A stretch of DNA of 64,000 bases from an uncultured Granulosicoccaceae bacterium (lineage in GTDB: Bacteria > Pseudomonadota > Gammaproteobacteria > Granulosicoccales > Granulosicoccaceae), in contig CAKZUP010000065.1 in NCBI GenBank assembly GCA_937922945.1, positions 1-64,000 on the forward strand, in the 5' to 3' direction. Under the pieces are notes generated by a model. It ran no database searches and was not told the origin of the DNA. It saw nothing but the letters and a program-made list of their open reading frames with translations. Below, one piece after another: positions 41,165-49,974 of the stretch (position 1 is the stretch's first letter; each line of letters begins with the position of its first letter). Position numbers and translations under genes: made by a program.

Positions 41165-42577
41165 ATGCATTCATTTAAAGCTCCATCGGAAAACATTGGC
41201 ACGATTGAGGGCCATACTGCCGCGCAATTGCTCAGCGCAGCTGCCGATGTTGCCCTTGTTATAGATCAGCGTGGAGTTATCCGCGATGTATCGTTTGGAA
41301 GTAGCGACTTGCTCAAGCGTGGCTTTCAACAGTGGATAGGTACCAAATGGATTGATACGGTTGCACGCGACAGCCGGCACAAAATAACCGAATTCCTTTC
41401 TGCAACTAAAGAAGAAAGCAGAGAACCGAGGCAGGTTAATCATCGTCTGGAGGATGGTACAAATTTAATGGTCATGTACAGCGTTGTACCGCTAGAGGAG
41501 CGTGGGCACATTATCGCTGTAGGGAAAGATCTGAGCTCGCTTGAAAAAATGCAGCAAAAACTGGTTAACGTGCAGTGCGCCATGGAACGTGACTTTGCCC
41601 GCTTGAGCCAGTATGAAACGCGCTACCGAGTATTGTTTCAAACTTCTGCCGAAGCTATTTTGATCGCTAATGCAGACAACTTCAAAGTGCTGGAAGCGAA
41701 TCCGGTTGCGTGCGAACTACTCGATTTGGATGAACGTAAGCTGGTTTCGCATAGTTTATTGCGTCATTTCAAAGGCGATCAGAAATCTGAAATCGAAAAA
41801 GCGCTGAATCGGTTGGCTGATTCTGGAAAGTCTTCTGAATTAGAATTAACACCAGATGGTGACCGAGTTGGATTAACCGTAGGAATGTCTTTATTCAAGA
41901 TAGAAGGCATCGCTCATATATTAGTTCGATTGCAAAAAGTTGCAGCCGAAGGTGATTCTCCAAAATTTGCGCAAGCGGAATCTGAGCAGTTTGAACGTTT
42001 GTCTGCACTGGTTGAGAATGCGCCCGATGCGCTTGTGGTTACCGATAAGAATGGCGTTATTCTGACGGCGAATTCTGAATTTCTCGATCTTGCTCAATTG
42101 GCAGGAGCAGAAATGGCGAACGGATCGTCATTGGCGAATTGGCTGGGTCACGGTACTGTCGACTTTTCTGTCATAACCAGTAGTTTGCGTGAGCATGGCA
42201 CCGTTAGATTGTATAGAACGGAATTGCGTGGAGAATTTGGTTCCAGAGTAGACGTTGAAGTGTCGGCGGTGAACGTGTCCGATGGAGGTGTGAATTGCCT
42301 GGGATTCTCGATCAGAAATATCAGCCGGCGTTTTAGCGCGGCAAACGACGAGTCAGACGTACGACCTCGCACTAACGACCAACTTACCGAGCTTATTGGT
42401 CGTGTACCGCTAAAAGAACTGGTGAGAGAATCTACCGAACTTATCGAACAGCTATGCATTCAGGCCGCATTAAAACGTACTGGTAACAACCGAGCGTCAG
42501 CAGCGGAGCTTCTGGGTCTGAGCCGGCAAAGCTTATACGTTAAGCTCCGTTTATACTCGATGGAATCGGACGAGTAA
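41165..42577 (+). CDS. ppsR: Transcriptional repressor PpsR/CrtJ
   Basis: 470-aa PAS-HTH repressor of photosynthesis genes. The N-terminal PAS region (about 17-125), a linker, PAS1 (about 150-258; RYRVLFQTSAEAILIANADN) and PAS2 (about 275-390; LSALVENAPDALVVTDKNG) are followed by a Fis-type HTH (about 420-465; NNRASAAELLGLSRQSLYVKLR). Cys431, just before the HTH (LCIQAALKRTG), corresponds to the redox-sensitive cysteine of the family. Cys137, Cys183 and Cys378 are also present. It should bind the eight TGT-N12-ACA boxes found in this window. Confidence 0.96.
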   Translation: MHSFKAPSENIGTIEGHTAAQLLSAAADVALVIDQRGVIRDVSFGSSDLLKRGFQQWIGTKWIDTVARDSRHKITEFLSATKEESREPRQVNHRLEDGTNLMVMYSVVPLEERGHIIAVGKDLSSLEKMQQKLVNVQCAMERDFARLSQYETRYRVLFQTSAEAILIANADNFKVLEANPVACELLDLDERKLVSHSLLRHFKGDQKSEIEKALNRLADSGKSSELELTPDGDRVGLTVGMSLFKIEGIAHILVRLQKVAAEGDSPKFAQAESEQFERLSALVENAPDALVVTDKNGVILTANSEFLDLAQLAGAEMANGSSLANWLGHGTVDFSVITSSLREHGTVRLYRTELRGEFGSRVDVEVSAVNVSDGGVNCLGFSIRNISRRFSAANDESDVRPRTNDQLTELIGRVPLKELVRESTELIEQLCIQAALKRTGNNRASAAELLGLSRQSLYVKLRLYSMESDE

Positions 42578-42580
42578 AAG

Positions 42581-42598
42581 TGTAAATTAAACTTGACA
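42581..42598. promoter_or_regulatory. PpsR/CrtJ operator 1 of bchG
   Basis: TGTAAATTAAACTTGACA, exact TGT-N12-ACA, 3 nt past the ppsR stop. Its right end is also the TTGACA -35 hexamer of the bchG promoter. Confidence 0.82.
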
Positions 42599-42622
42599 CA
42601 TAGTGACTGTAGCATGTAGCTT
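42593..42622 (+). promoter_or_regulatory. bchG operon promoter, possibly leaderless
   Basis: TTGACA (42593-42598), 18-bp spacer, TAGCTT (42617-42622). The expected start point falls at about 42628-42630, which is the bchG ATG itself. Both hexamers lie within PpsR boxes. Confidence 0.55.
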
Positions 42623-42625
42623 ACA
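42608..42625. promoter_or_regulatory. PpsR/CrtJ operator 2 of bchG
   Basis: TGTAGCATGTAGCTTACA, extended to GACTGTA...TACAGTC. It is separated by 9 nt from operator 1 and ends 3 nt before the bchG ATG. Confidence 0.8.
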
Positions 42626-42628
42626 GTC

Positions 42629-43537
42629 ATGCCGCTATCGACCCCTCTAGATTCTCCCAACCGCTCGCTTTCACCCTCGGCAGTGCTCGAGCTGCTAAAA
42701 CCAATAACCTGGTTCCCACCGATGTGGGCGTTCATGTGTGGTGTTGTGTCTGTCAGCCAACCTGCATCTAGCCACCTATGGACGATCTTTCTAGGTGTGT
42801 TGTTAACAGGCCCGTTGGTTTGTGCAACCAGTCAAGCTGTTAACGACTGGTTTGATCGAGAAGTGGATGCGATCAATGAGCCTCACAGGCCAATTCCCAG
42901 TGGTCGAATTCCCGGTAAATGGGGTTTGTACATCGGCATTATCTGGACCGTTCTTTCTCTGTGTGTTGCTGCGCTGCTGGGTAAAGTGGTTGTTGTAGCA
43001 ACTATTGTCGGGCTAAGCCTGGCCTGGGCTTATAGTGCACCACCGTTTCGTTTGAAACAGAATGGCTGGTTGGGTAATACGGCGGTTGGTGCCTGTTACG
43101 AGGGCCTGCCTTGGATAACCGGCGCAGCAGTTTTAAGTGCCGGCCAGATGCCGGATAATCAAATTATCCTAATGGCTGCTCTGTACAGTGCCGGGGCTAT
43201 TGGCATCATGATTTTGAACGATTTTAAATCCATCAATGGCGATACAACACTGGGACTGAAATCGATACCAGTGCAGCTCGGCGCAGACAACGCTGCACGC
43301 TTTGCCTGTGTCGTCATGGCTTTGGCGCAGGTCATCGTCGTCGGCTTGTTGTTCCTGTGGGGGCAGACTGTTTTTGCATGCATTGTTGGACTCTTCTTGC
43401 TGATTCAGGTTTGGCTGATGCGTCGCTTTCTGAGCGATCCTGAAGGATTCGCTCCCTGGTACAACAAAACCGGTATTTCTCTATATGTGCTTGGTATGTT
43501 GGCCACGGCGATTGCACTGCGCACGCTTAGTACCTAG
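42629..43537 (+). CDS. bchG: Bacteriochlorophyll synthase
   Basis: 302-aa UbiA-type prenyltransferase that esterifies bacteriochlorophyllide a with geranylgeranyl diphosphate. The prenyl-PP motif is NDWFDREVDAINEPHRPIPSG (about 73-93); the second motif is NDFKSINGDTTLGLKSIPV. About eight membrane helices. There is no Shine-Dalgarno before the ATG, consistent with a leaderless transcript. First gene of bchG-bch2-bchP-tspO-bciB. Confidence 0.97.
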   Translation: MPLSTPLDSPNRSLSPSAVLELLKPITWFPPMWAFMCGVVSVSQPASSHLWTIFLGVLLTGPLVCATSQAVNDWFDREVDAINEPHRPIPSGRIPGKWGLYIGIIWTVLSLCVAALLGKVVVVATIVGLSLAWAYSAPPFRLKQNGWLGNTAVGACYEGLPWITGAAVLSAGQMPDNQIILMAALYSAGAIGIMILNDFKSINGDTTLGLKSIPVQLGADNAARFACVVMALAQVIVVGLLFLWGQTVFACIVGLFLLIQVWLMRRFLSDPEGFAPWYNKTGISLYVLGMLATAIALRTLST

Positions 43538-43581
43538 TCGTTATTAAACACTATTCACTGATCACTGAAGGAATACTGACC

Positions 43582-44970
43582 ATGTCAAAGAATCAGGCGT
43601 TAGGCATCTTTGGGATTCTTCGCTTTGGGCTAGTGCAAACAGCACTGGGTGCGATTGTAGTGTTAACCACAACAACCATCAATCGCGTTATGGCAGTAGA
43701 GCTTGCGTTGCCAGCGTTGCTGCCGGGTCTATTGGTGGGGCTGCATTACGCGATACAAATCACCAGACCAAAACTAGGTTATAACTCCGATCTTGGTGGT
43801 AAGCGCACCCCTTGGATCATTGGCGGCATGGCCGTGTTAGCTATTGGCGGGGTATTAGCTGCGGTTTCCACTTTACTGGCATCGACCAATACCGTAGCGG
43901 GAATAGCTTTAGCATTCGTCGCTTTTATTATGGTGGGTATAGGCGTTGGTTGTTCCGGAACCGCCTTGCTGGTCTTGTTATCAAAATGTGTCACTCCCAA
44001 ACAACGCGGTGGAGCGGCCACCACAGTTTGGATCATGATGATTATAGGCTTTATCTTTACTACCGTGCTCGCAGGAAAGTATCTCGACCCATTCTCATAT
44101 GAGCGATTGGTGCTTGTCACCTCAGTCGTGTCTTTGATTGCCTTTAGCGTGGCGACCTTGTCGATTTGGGGAATTGAGAAAAAACATATTCAAACACCTG
44201 ACGCATCAGACATTAATTCGCTCCAGAAGGCAGATCCTTCAGCTGATGCTGAACCGCCTTTTAGGCAAGCATTGCAAGCAGTTTGGCGAGAGGCTGAGTC
44301 AAGAAAATTTAGCATATTCGTGTTTGTTTCCATGTTGGCCTACAGTGCTCAGGATCTCATACTTGAACCATTTGCCGGTGCGGTGTTTTCTATGACACCA
44401 GGCGAATCTACGCAACTCTCTGGTACGCAGCATGGTGGCGTACTCATGGGTATGTTACTGGTAGCGCTGTTTTGTAGCGTAATAGGCGGTAAGCGTCTGG
44501 GTTCATTGCGCCTATGGACCATGGGTGGGTGCATCGCATCGGCTGCTGCGCTTTTTACGATCGGCATGGGCGGCTTACTGAGCCCTCAGTTTTTTCCTTT
44601 GAGTATCGCGGTATTCTTTTTAGGCTTAGCCAATGGTGCATTTGCAGTAGCTGCCATAGGCTCAATGATGGATCTCGTTGGCAAGGGTATGAAGAAACGC
44701 GAAGGCTTGCGAATGGGGCTTTGGGGTGCCGCACAGGCTATTGCATTTGGTATAGCAGGCGTAGGCGCTACGGCATTGGTTGATATTGCAAAATGGTTTA
44801 GTGGTGAGGTTTATATTGCCTATGCAATTGTTTTTGTGCTGCAAGCATTGCTATTTTTAGTTGCAGCACGGTTAGCCAATGATGTTTACCAGCCAGCCCC
44901 CGAATCGGCAGTAAAAACACAAGCTCATCTCAATGACATTGGTAGCTTTGCACTGGATCAAGAGCGATGA
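43582..44970 (+). CDS. PucC/BCD-family MFS protein (bch2 position)
   Basis: 462-aa, 12-helix protein of the bacteriochlorophyll delivery branch of the MFS, related to LhaA encoded in this window. FGLVQTALGAIVVLTTTTINRVMAVELALPALLPG and QDLILEPFAGAVFSMTPGESTQLSG are typical. It occupies the bchG-bch2-bchP slot (orf428 in R. capsulatus) and is assumed to assist antenna assembly or pigment handling. Its stop overlaps the bchP start (ATGA). Confidence 0.92.
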   Translation: MSKNQALGIFGILRFGLVQTALGAIVVLTTTTINRVMAVELALPALLPGLLVGLHYAIQITRPKLGYNSDLGGKRTPWIIGGMAVLAIGGVLAAVSTLLASTNTVAGIALAFVAFIMVGIGVGCSGTALLVLLSKCVTPKQRGGAATTVWIMMIIGFIFTTVLAGKYLDPFSYERLVLVTSVVSLIAFSVATLSIWGIEKKHIQTPDASDINSLQKADPSADAEPPFRQALQAVWREAESRKFSIFVFVSMLAYSAQDLILEPFAGAVFSMTPGESTQLSGTQHGGVLMGMLLVALFCSVIGGKRLGSLRLWTMGGCIASAAALFTIGMGGLLSPQFFPLSIAVFFLGLANGAFAVAAIGSMMDLVGKGMKKREGLRMGLWGAAQAIAFGIAGVGATALVDIAKWFSGEVYIAYAIVFVLQALLFLVAARLANDVYQPAPESAVKTQAHLNDIGSFALDQER

Positions 44971-46190
44971 ATAGCGTTACATACGATGTTGTTGTTGTCG
45001 GAGGTGGACCAGCAGGAGCAACAGCTGCTAATGATCTTGCACAAGCCGGCGCTAGCGTGTTGCTACTTGATAGAGCAGGGAGAGTAAAGCCATGCGGAGG
45101 TGCTGTTCCACCGCAATTGTTGCGTGATTTCGATGTGCCCGAAACTGTATTGGAAGCTAAAGTTGGCTCGGCGAGAATGGTGTCTCCAACGCAACGTACC
45201 GTCGAAATGCCCATAAAGAAGGGCTTCGTCGGCATGGTTGATCGTGCAAGCTTTGATGAATGGTTGCGCTGTCGCGCAGCTGAGTCGGGTGCTACGCGTA
45301 TTGAAGGTACGTTCGAAACATTAGGCCCATCAAAAGACGGTTACATTGAACTGACTTATCGAGAAGGTGCAAAGTCAACATTGTCACGCCGCGCTAATAT
45401 GACAGGAATCAAGACCATCCGCACCCGTTATGTCATTGGCGCCGACGGTGCCAATTCTAAAGTAGGCAAGCAAGCGATTGGCGGTGCCGACAAACTAGCG
45501 TCTGTGTTTGCCTATCATGAGATTATCAAAACACCAACAGCAATGACACCACGGGCTCGTGCACGGTGTGATGTGATTTACGATGGTAGTCTTTCCCCGG
45601 ATTTTTATAGCTGGGTCTTTCCACACGGCGATACAATCAGTGTGGGTACTGGAACGGCGGAACAAGGCTATGGAATACGTGGGTCGGTAACGGAGCTTCG
45701 AACGCGCATCGGTTTGGATGAGGCAGAGACTATCCGTAAAGAAGGAGCCCCCATACCATTAAAGCCCTTGAAGCGTTGGGACGATGGCAAGCATGTGCTC
45801 TTGGCGGGCGATGCTGCCGGTGTAGTTGCCCCTGCATCAGGAGAAGGTATTTTTTATGCTATGACGTCTGGGCGCATCGCAGCACAAGTTATTGAAGAAG
45901 TATTGCAAACGGGCAACGCAAAAACGCTGCGACTTGCTCGTAAACGATTTCTTCGTGCCCACGGAAAAGTATTCATGGTGTTAGGCGCTATGCAATATTT
46001 CTGGTACTCCACCGATAAACGGCGCGAACGCTTTGTCACCATGTGTGCTGATGAGGATGTTCAACGACTAACGTGGGAATCTTACTTGAACAAGCGCCTG
46101 GTGCGACATGATTACTTTGCGCATATTAAAATCTTCTTCAAAGATATGGCGCATCTTGTTGGTATTGGCGCAGCGGATGGTCGGCGCTAA
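44967..46190 (+). CDS. bchP: Geranylgeranyl reductase
   Basis: 407-aa FAD-dependent reductase that converts the geranylgeranyl tail of BChl to phytyl. The Rossmann motif VVVGGGPAGATAANDLAQAGASVLLLDR is at the N-terminus; KPCGGAVPP and the second FAD motif VLLAGDAAGVVAPASGEGI (about 276-294) follow. It is coupled to the preceding gene by ATGA overlap. Confidence 0.97.
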   Translation: MNSVTYDVVVVGGGPAGATAANDLAQAGASVLLLDRAGRVKPCGGAVPPQLLRDFDVPETVLEAKVGSARMVSPTQRTVEMPIKKGFVGMVDRASFDEWLRCRAAESGATRIEGTFETLGPSKDGYIELTYREGAKSTLSRRANMTGIKTIRTRYVIGADGANSKVGKQAIGGADKLASVFAYHEIIKTPTAMTPRARARCDVIYDGSLSPDFYSWVFPHGDTISVGTGTAEQGYGIRGSVTELRTRIGLDEAETIRKEGAPIPLKPLKRWDDGKHVLLAGDAAGVVAPASGEGIFYAMTSGRIAAQVIEEVLQTGNAKTLRLARKRFLRAHGKVFMVLGAMQYFWYSTDKRRERFVTMCADEDVQRLTWESYLNKRLVRHDYFAHIKIFFKDMAHLVGIGAADGRR

Positions 46191-46233
46191 AGTGTCGTGA
46201 GACCATCGCTTTTATTAGTGTTATGCTCGAAGA

Positions 46234-46707
46234 ATGTGGATTCCATACGCAGTAACAACAATTGCCATGGTCATCGTGGCCACCGCGGGTATATTTGCAA
46301 CCGATATCGGTCCATGGTATCGGGAGCTTACTAAACCATCGTGGCAGCCACCCGATTGGCTGTTTGGTCCCGCCTGGACCTCAATTTATATTTGCATCAT
46401 CTTCTCGGTCGGTATGGTGTGGAATCGTGCTGCCGAGGAAGCGCAAACCACCATTATTATTTTACTGCTTATCAACTTTGTGTTGAACATACTTTGGAGT
46501 TTTTTATTCTTCAAATTGCGCAGACCAGACCTCGCCTTGTTAGAAGTGGTGTTCCTTTGGCTTTCAATCGTTTCGCTTATCGTCTACTTTAAGGATATCC
46601 ACGTTTTATCCAGTTGGTTATTGGTGCCTTACCTCGTTTGGGTAAGCTTTGCATCATTCCTAACACTGACTATAGTGCGGTTGAACGCTCCTTTTGGTAA
46701 AGCATGA
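46234..46707 (+). CDS. tspO: Tryptophan-rich sensory protein TspO
   Basis: 157-aa, five-helix membrane protein. Family signature WYRELTKPSWQPPDWLFGPAWTSIYICI. TspO (CrtK) binds porphyrins and in Rhodobacter tunes photosynthesis-gene expression in response to oxygen. Its TGA overlaps the bciB ATG. The gene is regularly found in purple bacterial PGCs. Confidence 0.95.
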   Translation: MWIPYAVTTIAMVIVATAGIFATDIGPWYRELTKPSWQPPDWLFGPAWTSIYICIIFSVGMVWNRAAEEAQTTIIILLLINFVLNILWSFLFFKLRRPDLALLEVVFLWLSIVSLIVYFKDIHVLSSWLLVPYLVWVSFASFLTLTIVRLNAPFGKA

Positions 46708-47990
46708 ACACCTCGCAGACTTTGCTCTGGTCACCGTCAGTTGCTCATGCGGCCTCAAGATCATTGTGCACCGACTGCGGCATTTCAAGAAGTTCAAACC
46801 CGAATTTCTGTGGTAAGGCTTGTCAATTTATCATGCCTGACTATCCCGCTGCTGAGCTAAGAATCCATGGTAGGCCACGCATTGAAAGTCGACTGGATGA
46901 GCTTTATTTTGGACATTACAAGTCAATGTACACAGCGCAATTGAAGACGCCGCTTGCCAACGCTCAATGGACAGGAATTACAACCCGTCTGGCAGAGCGA
47001 TTGTTGGAGGAGCAATTAGTTGATGCTGTTATCACTGTTGCGCCCCACCCGGATGATTCCTGGCGACCACAGCCAGTTATTGTTACTGATGCAAAGGCTT
47101 TGAATCATTGCAGGGGTATGCGCATGGGATACGCCCCCACGCTGGCAATGGTAGAGCCTGCATTAAAACAGGGTTATCGGCGCTTAGCTGTTATTGGCAT
47201 TCCCTGCCAGGTGTACGCGTTGCGAGCACTGGAAGTCGAGCTAAAGCAACAGGGCAAACTTGACGAGTTATTTGTCATTGGCACGCCATGTTCTGATAAT
47301 ACGACAACAGATAATTTTCATTTATTTCTATCCAAGCTGACGGATGCACCAGAGACAGTGACCTACCTGGAGTTTTGTACCGATTATCATGTTGAATTAC
47401 GCTTTACAAACGGCACAACGCAGCGTATTCCGTTTTTAAAACTGCCATTATCAGAACTGCCTGCCGATTTTTTCCAAACGACGTGTAAAACCTGCGTTGA
47501 TTACACGAATTGTTTGTCTGATATTACGATTGGTTATATGGGGGGAGATGGCAAGCAATGGCTCATCTGTCGCAACCAGCGCGGAGAGGAAATGCTGAGC
47601 TTGATCAGCTCGGAATTGACGTTATCGCAACCTGTATCAAAAGGCTCTCGAACCGGTAGTGTGAAGGGATTTATAACCAACACACGATTGGCAGCTGGTG
47701 GTTTGCCGCTCAGGCGCATGCCTCATTTTATGCGCTCCATCATGGCGTGGCTAATGCCACGGGTCGGGCCACGTGGTTTGGAATTCGCGCGAACGCGCGT
47801 TGAAATGAAAGCGGCAGAGAGTATCTTGCATTTGCGTCAATTGCACCCAAAAAAAATGCGCTATATGGTGCCGGATTTTATCTGGTCACAAATCGCTGAA
47901 TACCATTTGAAACCAGAGGCAGGAGAGATTGATGGCGACGGCCTAAGTCGTTTCAATCCAGCGTTAACGACGGTGTCAGATGAGCGGTAA
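46704..47990 (+). CDS. bciB: Ferredoxin-dependent divinyl (proto)chlorophyllide 8-vinyl reductase
   Basis: 428-aa flavoprotein of the FrhB family with Fe-S cluster cysteines: LCTDCGISRSSNPNFCGKACQF at about 22-43, GIPCQVYALR and TTCKTCVDYTNCLSDITIGYMG (about 262-283). BciB reduces the 8-vinyl group of divinyl chlorophyllide. It replaces bciA/bchJ-type alternatives, which are absent here. The 3' end overlaps orf52 by 11 nt. Confidence 0.93.
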   Translation: MNTSQTLLWSPSVAHAASRSLCTDCGISRSSNPNFCGKACQFIMPDYPAAELRIHGRPRIESRLDELYFGHYKSMYTAQLKTPLANAQWTGITTRLAERLLEEQLVDAVITVAPHPDDSWRPQPVIVTDAKALNHCRGMRMGYAPTLAMVEPALKQGYRRLAVIGIPCQVYALRALEVELKQQGKLDELFVIGTPCSDNTTTDNFHLFLSKLTDAPETVTYLEFCTDYHVELRFTNGTTQRIPFLKLPLSELPADFFQTTCKTCVDYTNCLSDITIGYMGGDGKQWLICRNQRGEEMLSLISSELTLSQPVSKGSRTGSVKGFITNTRLAAGGLPLRRMPHFMRSIMAWLMPRVGPRGLEFARTRVEMKAAESILHLRQLHPKKMRYMVPDFIWSQIAEYHLKPEAGEIDGDGLSRFNPALTTVSDER

Positions 47991-48138
47991 CTGGATGGCT
48001 CTACTGGAAATGTCACTGACGTTTGGCATTGTGTTCGCATTTGGATTCTACGAACTTTGGAAGCTTAAAAAATATCAGCACAATAAGAATGAGAACAATT
48101 CACAGAGTAACGATATAAGCTCAAATATCGAAAAATGA
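47980..48138 (+). CDS. Orf52, small single-pass membrane protein
   Basis: 52-residue open frame overlapping the end of bciB by 11 nt. One hydrophobic helix (about 5-26; WMALLEMSLTFGIVFAFGFYELW) is followed by a short basic stretch (KLKKY) and a polar Asn/Ser-rich tail, so the tail should be cytoplasmic. I do not recognise the family. Tight packing between bciB and orf93, together with a typical membrane-protein profile, argues it is expressed. It is shorter than most annotation cut-offs. Confidence 0.6.
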   Translation: MSGNWMALLEMSLTFGIVFAFGFYELWKLKKYQHNKNENNSQSNDISSNIEK

Positions 48139-48160
48139 AGCCGAATAAAGAAGCCAAACA

Positions 48161-48442
48161 ATGACATTTTTAAATGATGCATTTAATAGTGGCCGTATTA
48201 TCGAGATCTTATTGGTCATTGTGCTTGTTGAGGCTGTGGCTCTGCTCGTTTACTGGAAAAACACAGGGCGAGGCGTTTCACCGGTATCTTTGATTGGTAT
48301 GCTTGGAGCGGGAATTTTTTTAATGCTTGCTATTCGTTCTGCAATACAAAACTCAGCAACTGAATTGCTCGCTATGTGGCTTCTGCTGTCATTGGTATTT
48401 CACGTGATTGATCTTTGTCATCGTTGGAAACGGGACGCATGA
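48161..48442 (+). CDS. Orf93, small three-helix membrane protein
   Basis: 93-aa hydrophobic protein with three predicted helices (about 13-32, 40-62, 67-86) and a positively charged end (HRWKRDA). No motif I know. It lies between orf52 and crtI in the bchG-to-crtI plus-strand unit, 22 nt before and after its neighbours. By location it could assist carotenoid or BChl enzymes at the membrane; that is inference only. Confidence 0.75.
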   Translation: MTFLNDAFNSGRIIEILLVIVLVEAVALLVYWKNTGRGVSPVSLIGMLGAGIFLMLAIRSAIQNSATELLAMWLLLSLVFHVIDLCHRWKRDA

Positions 48443-48464
48443 TGCACTATCGACAAATGCAACC

Positions 48465-49946
48465 ATGACTCAGCTATCACACGCAATTGTTATAGGAAGC
48501 GGTTTTGGTGGTTTAGCAGCAGCGATTCGTCTAGGCGCGCGAGGGTACAGGGTTACTGTTCTGGAAAAACTCGATGCACCCGGTGGTCGTGGATATGTTC
48601 ATGAGCAAGACGGCTTTGTGTTTGATGCGGGCCCTACCATTATCACAGCTCCATTTTTACTAGAAGAGTTGTGGGAGTTATGTGGCAAGCAAATGGGGGA
48701 TTATATCGATCTACGCGCCATTACTCCATTTTATCGAATCAGGTTTGATGACGGAGATTACTTCGACTACAGTGGCGACAGTGACGAAATGAAACGCCAA
48801 ATAGCGCGTTTTAGTGAAGATGATATTCAGGGGTACGAGCGATTTATCAACATAAGCGAACGCGTATATAAAGTTGGTTTTGACAAGCTGCTGCATTTTT
48901 CGTTTGATTCTGTTTGGAAAATGCTCAAAGTAGTACCCGAGCTACTGTTCGTACAATTCCATCGGTCGGTTTATGGATTGGTCTCGCGCTATATTACCCA
49001 CCCAAAACTGCGGCAAGTATTCAGCTTCCACCCGTTGCTCGTGGGCGGTAACCCATTTTCCACCACAGCGGTTTATACCCTTATCGCCCATCTCGAACGG
49101 CGTCATGGTGTGCATTTCGCTATGGGTGGAACAGGCGAGATTATCAATGGTCTTGTCGCATTAATTGAGGCCCAGGGGAATCAATTAAGACTAAATGAAA
49201 CCGTTAAGGAAATTCGAGTGGAAGATGGCTGCGCCACAGGTGTTACGCTCACCAGTGGAGAGACAATCAGCGCTAATATCGTTGTATCAAATGCAGATAG
49301 TGCATTTACCTACAGACACTTGGTGCCGTCACAATACCGCCGTCGCTGGACTGATAAAAAAATTGCCCGGACAAAATACTCGATGAGCTTGTTTGTTTGG
49401 TATTTTGGTACCGACAAGCAATACCATGATGTGCCTCATCATATGATTATGTTGGGCAAGCGGTATAAGGCGTTATTGCACGATATTTTTAACAAAAAAT
49501 TATTAGCTGACGACTTTAGCTTGTATTTACACAGGCCTACCGCAACCGACCCATCATTAGCACCGGACGGGTGTGATACGTTCTACGTTCTCTCGCCAGT
49601 TCCTCACCTTGATGCCAATGTCAATTGGGAGACTGAAACTGAAAAGTATCGTGCGGTCATCGAGCAGTTTCTTAGTGATACCGTGCTACCAAATTTAGGT
49701 TCTCATGTGATCAGTTCTCGCGTACTAACCCCCATCGATTTTAAAGAACGCTTATCGTCGGTAAAAGGAGCAGCCTTTGGCATGCAGCCTATCTTGTTAC
49801 AAACTGGCTGGTTCCGACCACATAATAGAAGTGAAGATATTAAGAACCTGTTTCTGGTTGGCGCGGGCACACACCCTGGTGCGGGAATACCTGGCGTTGT
49901 GTCTTCCGCCAAAGTGCTCGATGAAGTGGTGCCGGACCCAGCATAG
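48465..49946 (+). CDS. crtI: Phytoene desaturase
   Basis: 493-aa FAD-dependent desaturase converting phytoene to neurosporene or lycopene. The ATG at 48465 was chosen because the FAD motif AIVIGSGFGGLAAAIRLGARGYRVTVLEK follows at once. The C-terminal signature FLVGAGTHPGAGIPGVVSSAKV is intact. It ends 28 bp from the convergent crtD end, with no obvious terminator between them. Confidence 0.97.
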   Translation: MTQLSHAIVIGSGFGGLAAAIRLGARGYRVTVLEKLDAPGGRGYVHEQDGFVFDAGPTIITAPFLLEELWELCGKQMGDYIDLRAITPFYRIRFDDGDYFDYSGDSDEMKRQIARFSEDDIQGYERFINISERVYKVGFDKLLHFSFDSVWKMLKVVPELLFVQFHRSVYGLVSRYITHPKLRQVFSFHPLLVGGNPFSTTAVYTLIAHLERRHGVHFAMGGTGEIINGLVALIEAQGNQLRLNETVKEIRVEDGCATGVTLTSGETISANIVVSNADSAFTYRHLVPSQYRRRWTDKKIARTKYSMSLFVWYFGTDKQYHDVPHHMIMLGKRYKALLHDIFNKKLLADDFSLYLHRPTATDPSLAPDGCDTFYVLSPVPHLDANVNWETETEKYRAVIEQFLSDTVLPNLGSHVISSRVLTPIDFKERLSSVKGAAFGMQPILLQTGWFRPHNRSEDIKNLFLVGAGTHPGAGIPGVVSSAKVLDEVVPDPA

Positions 49947-49974
49947 CTTCGGTTTTTTTGATTTCACAAAAACA

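Noticed and set aside
49947-49974. Bidirectional terminator between crtI and crtD
   Set aside because: Only 28 bp with a T-rich and an A-rich run but no inverted repeat; no stem could be drawn.
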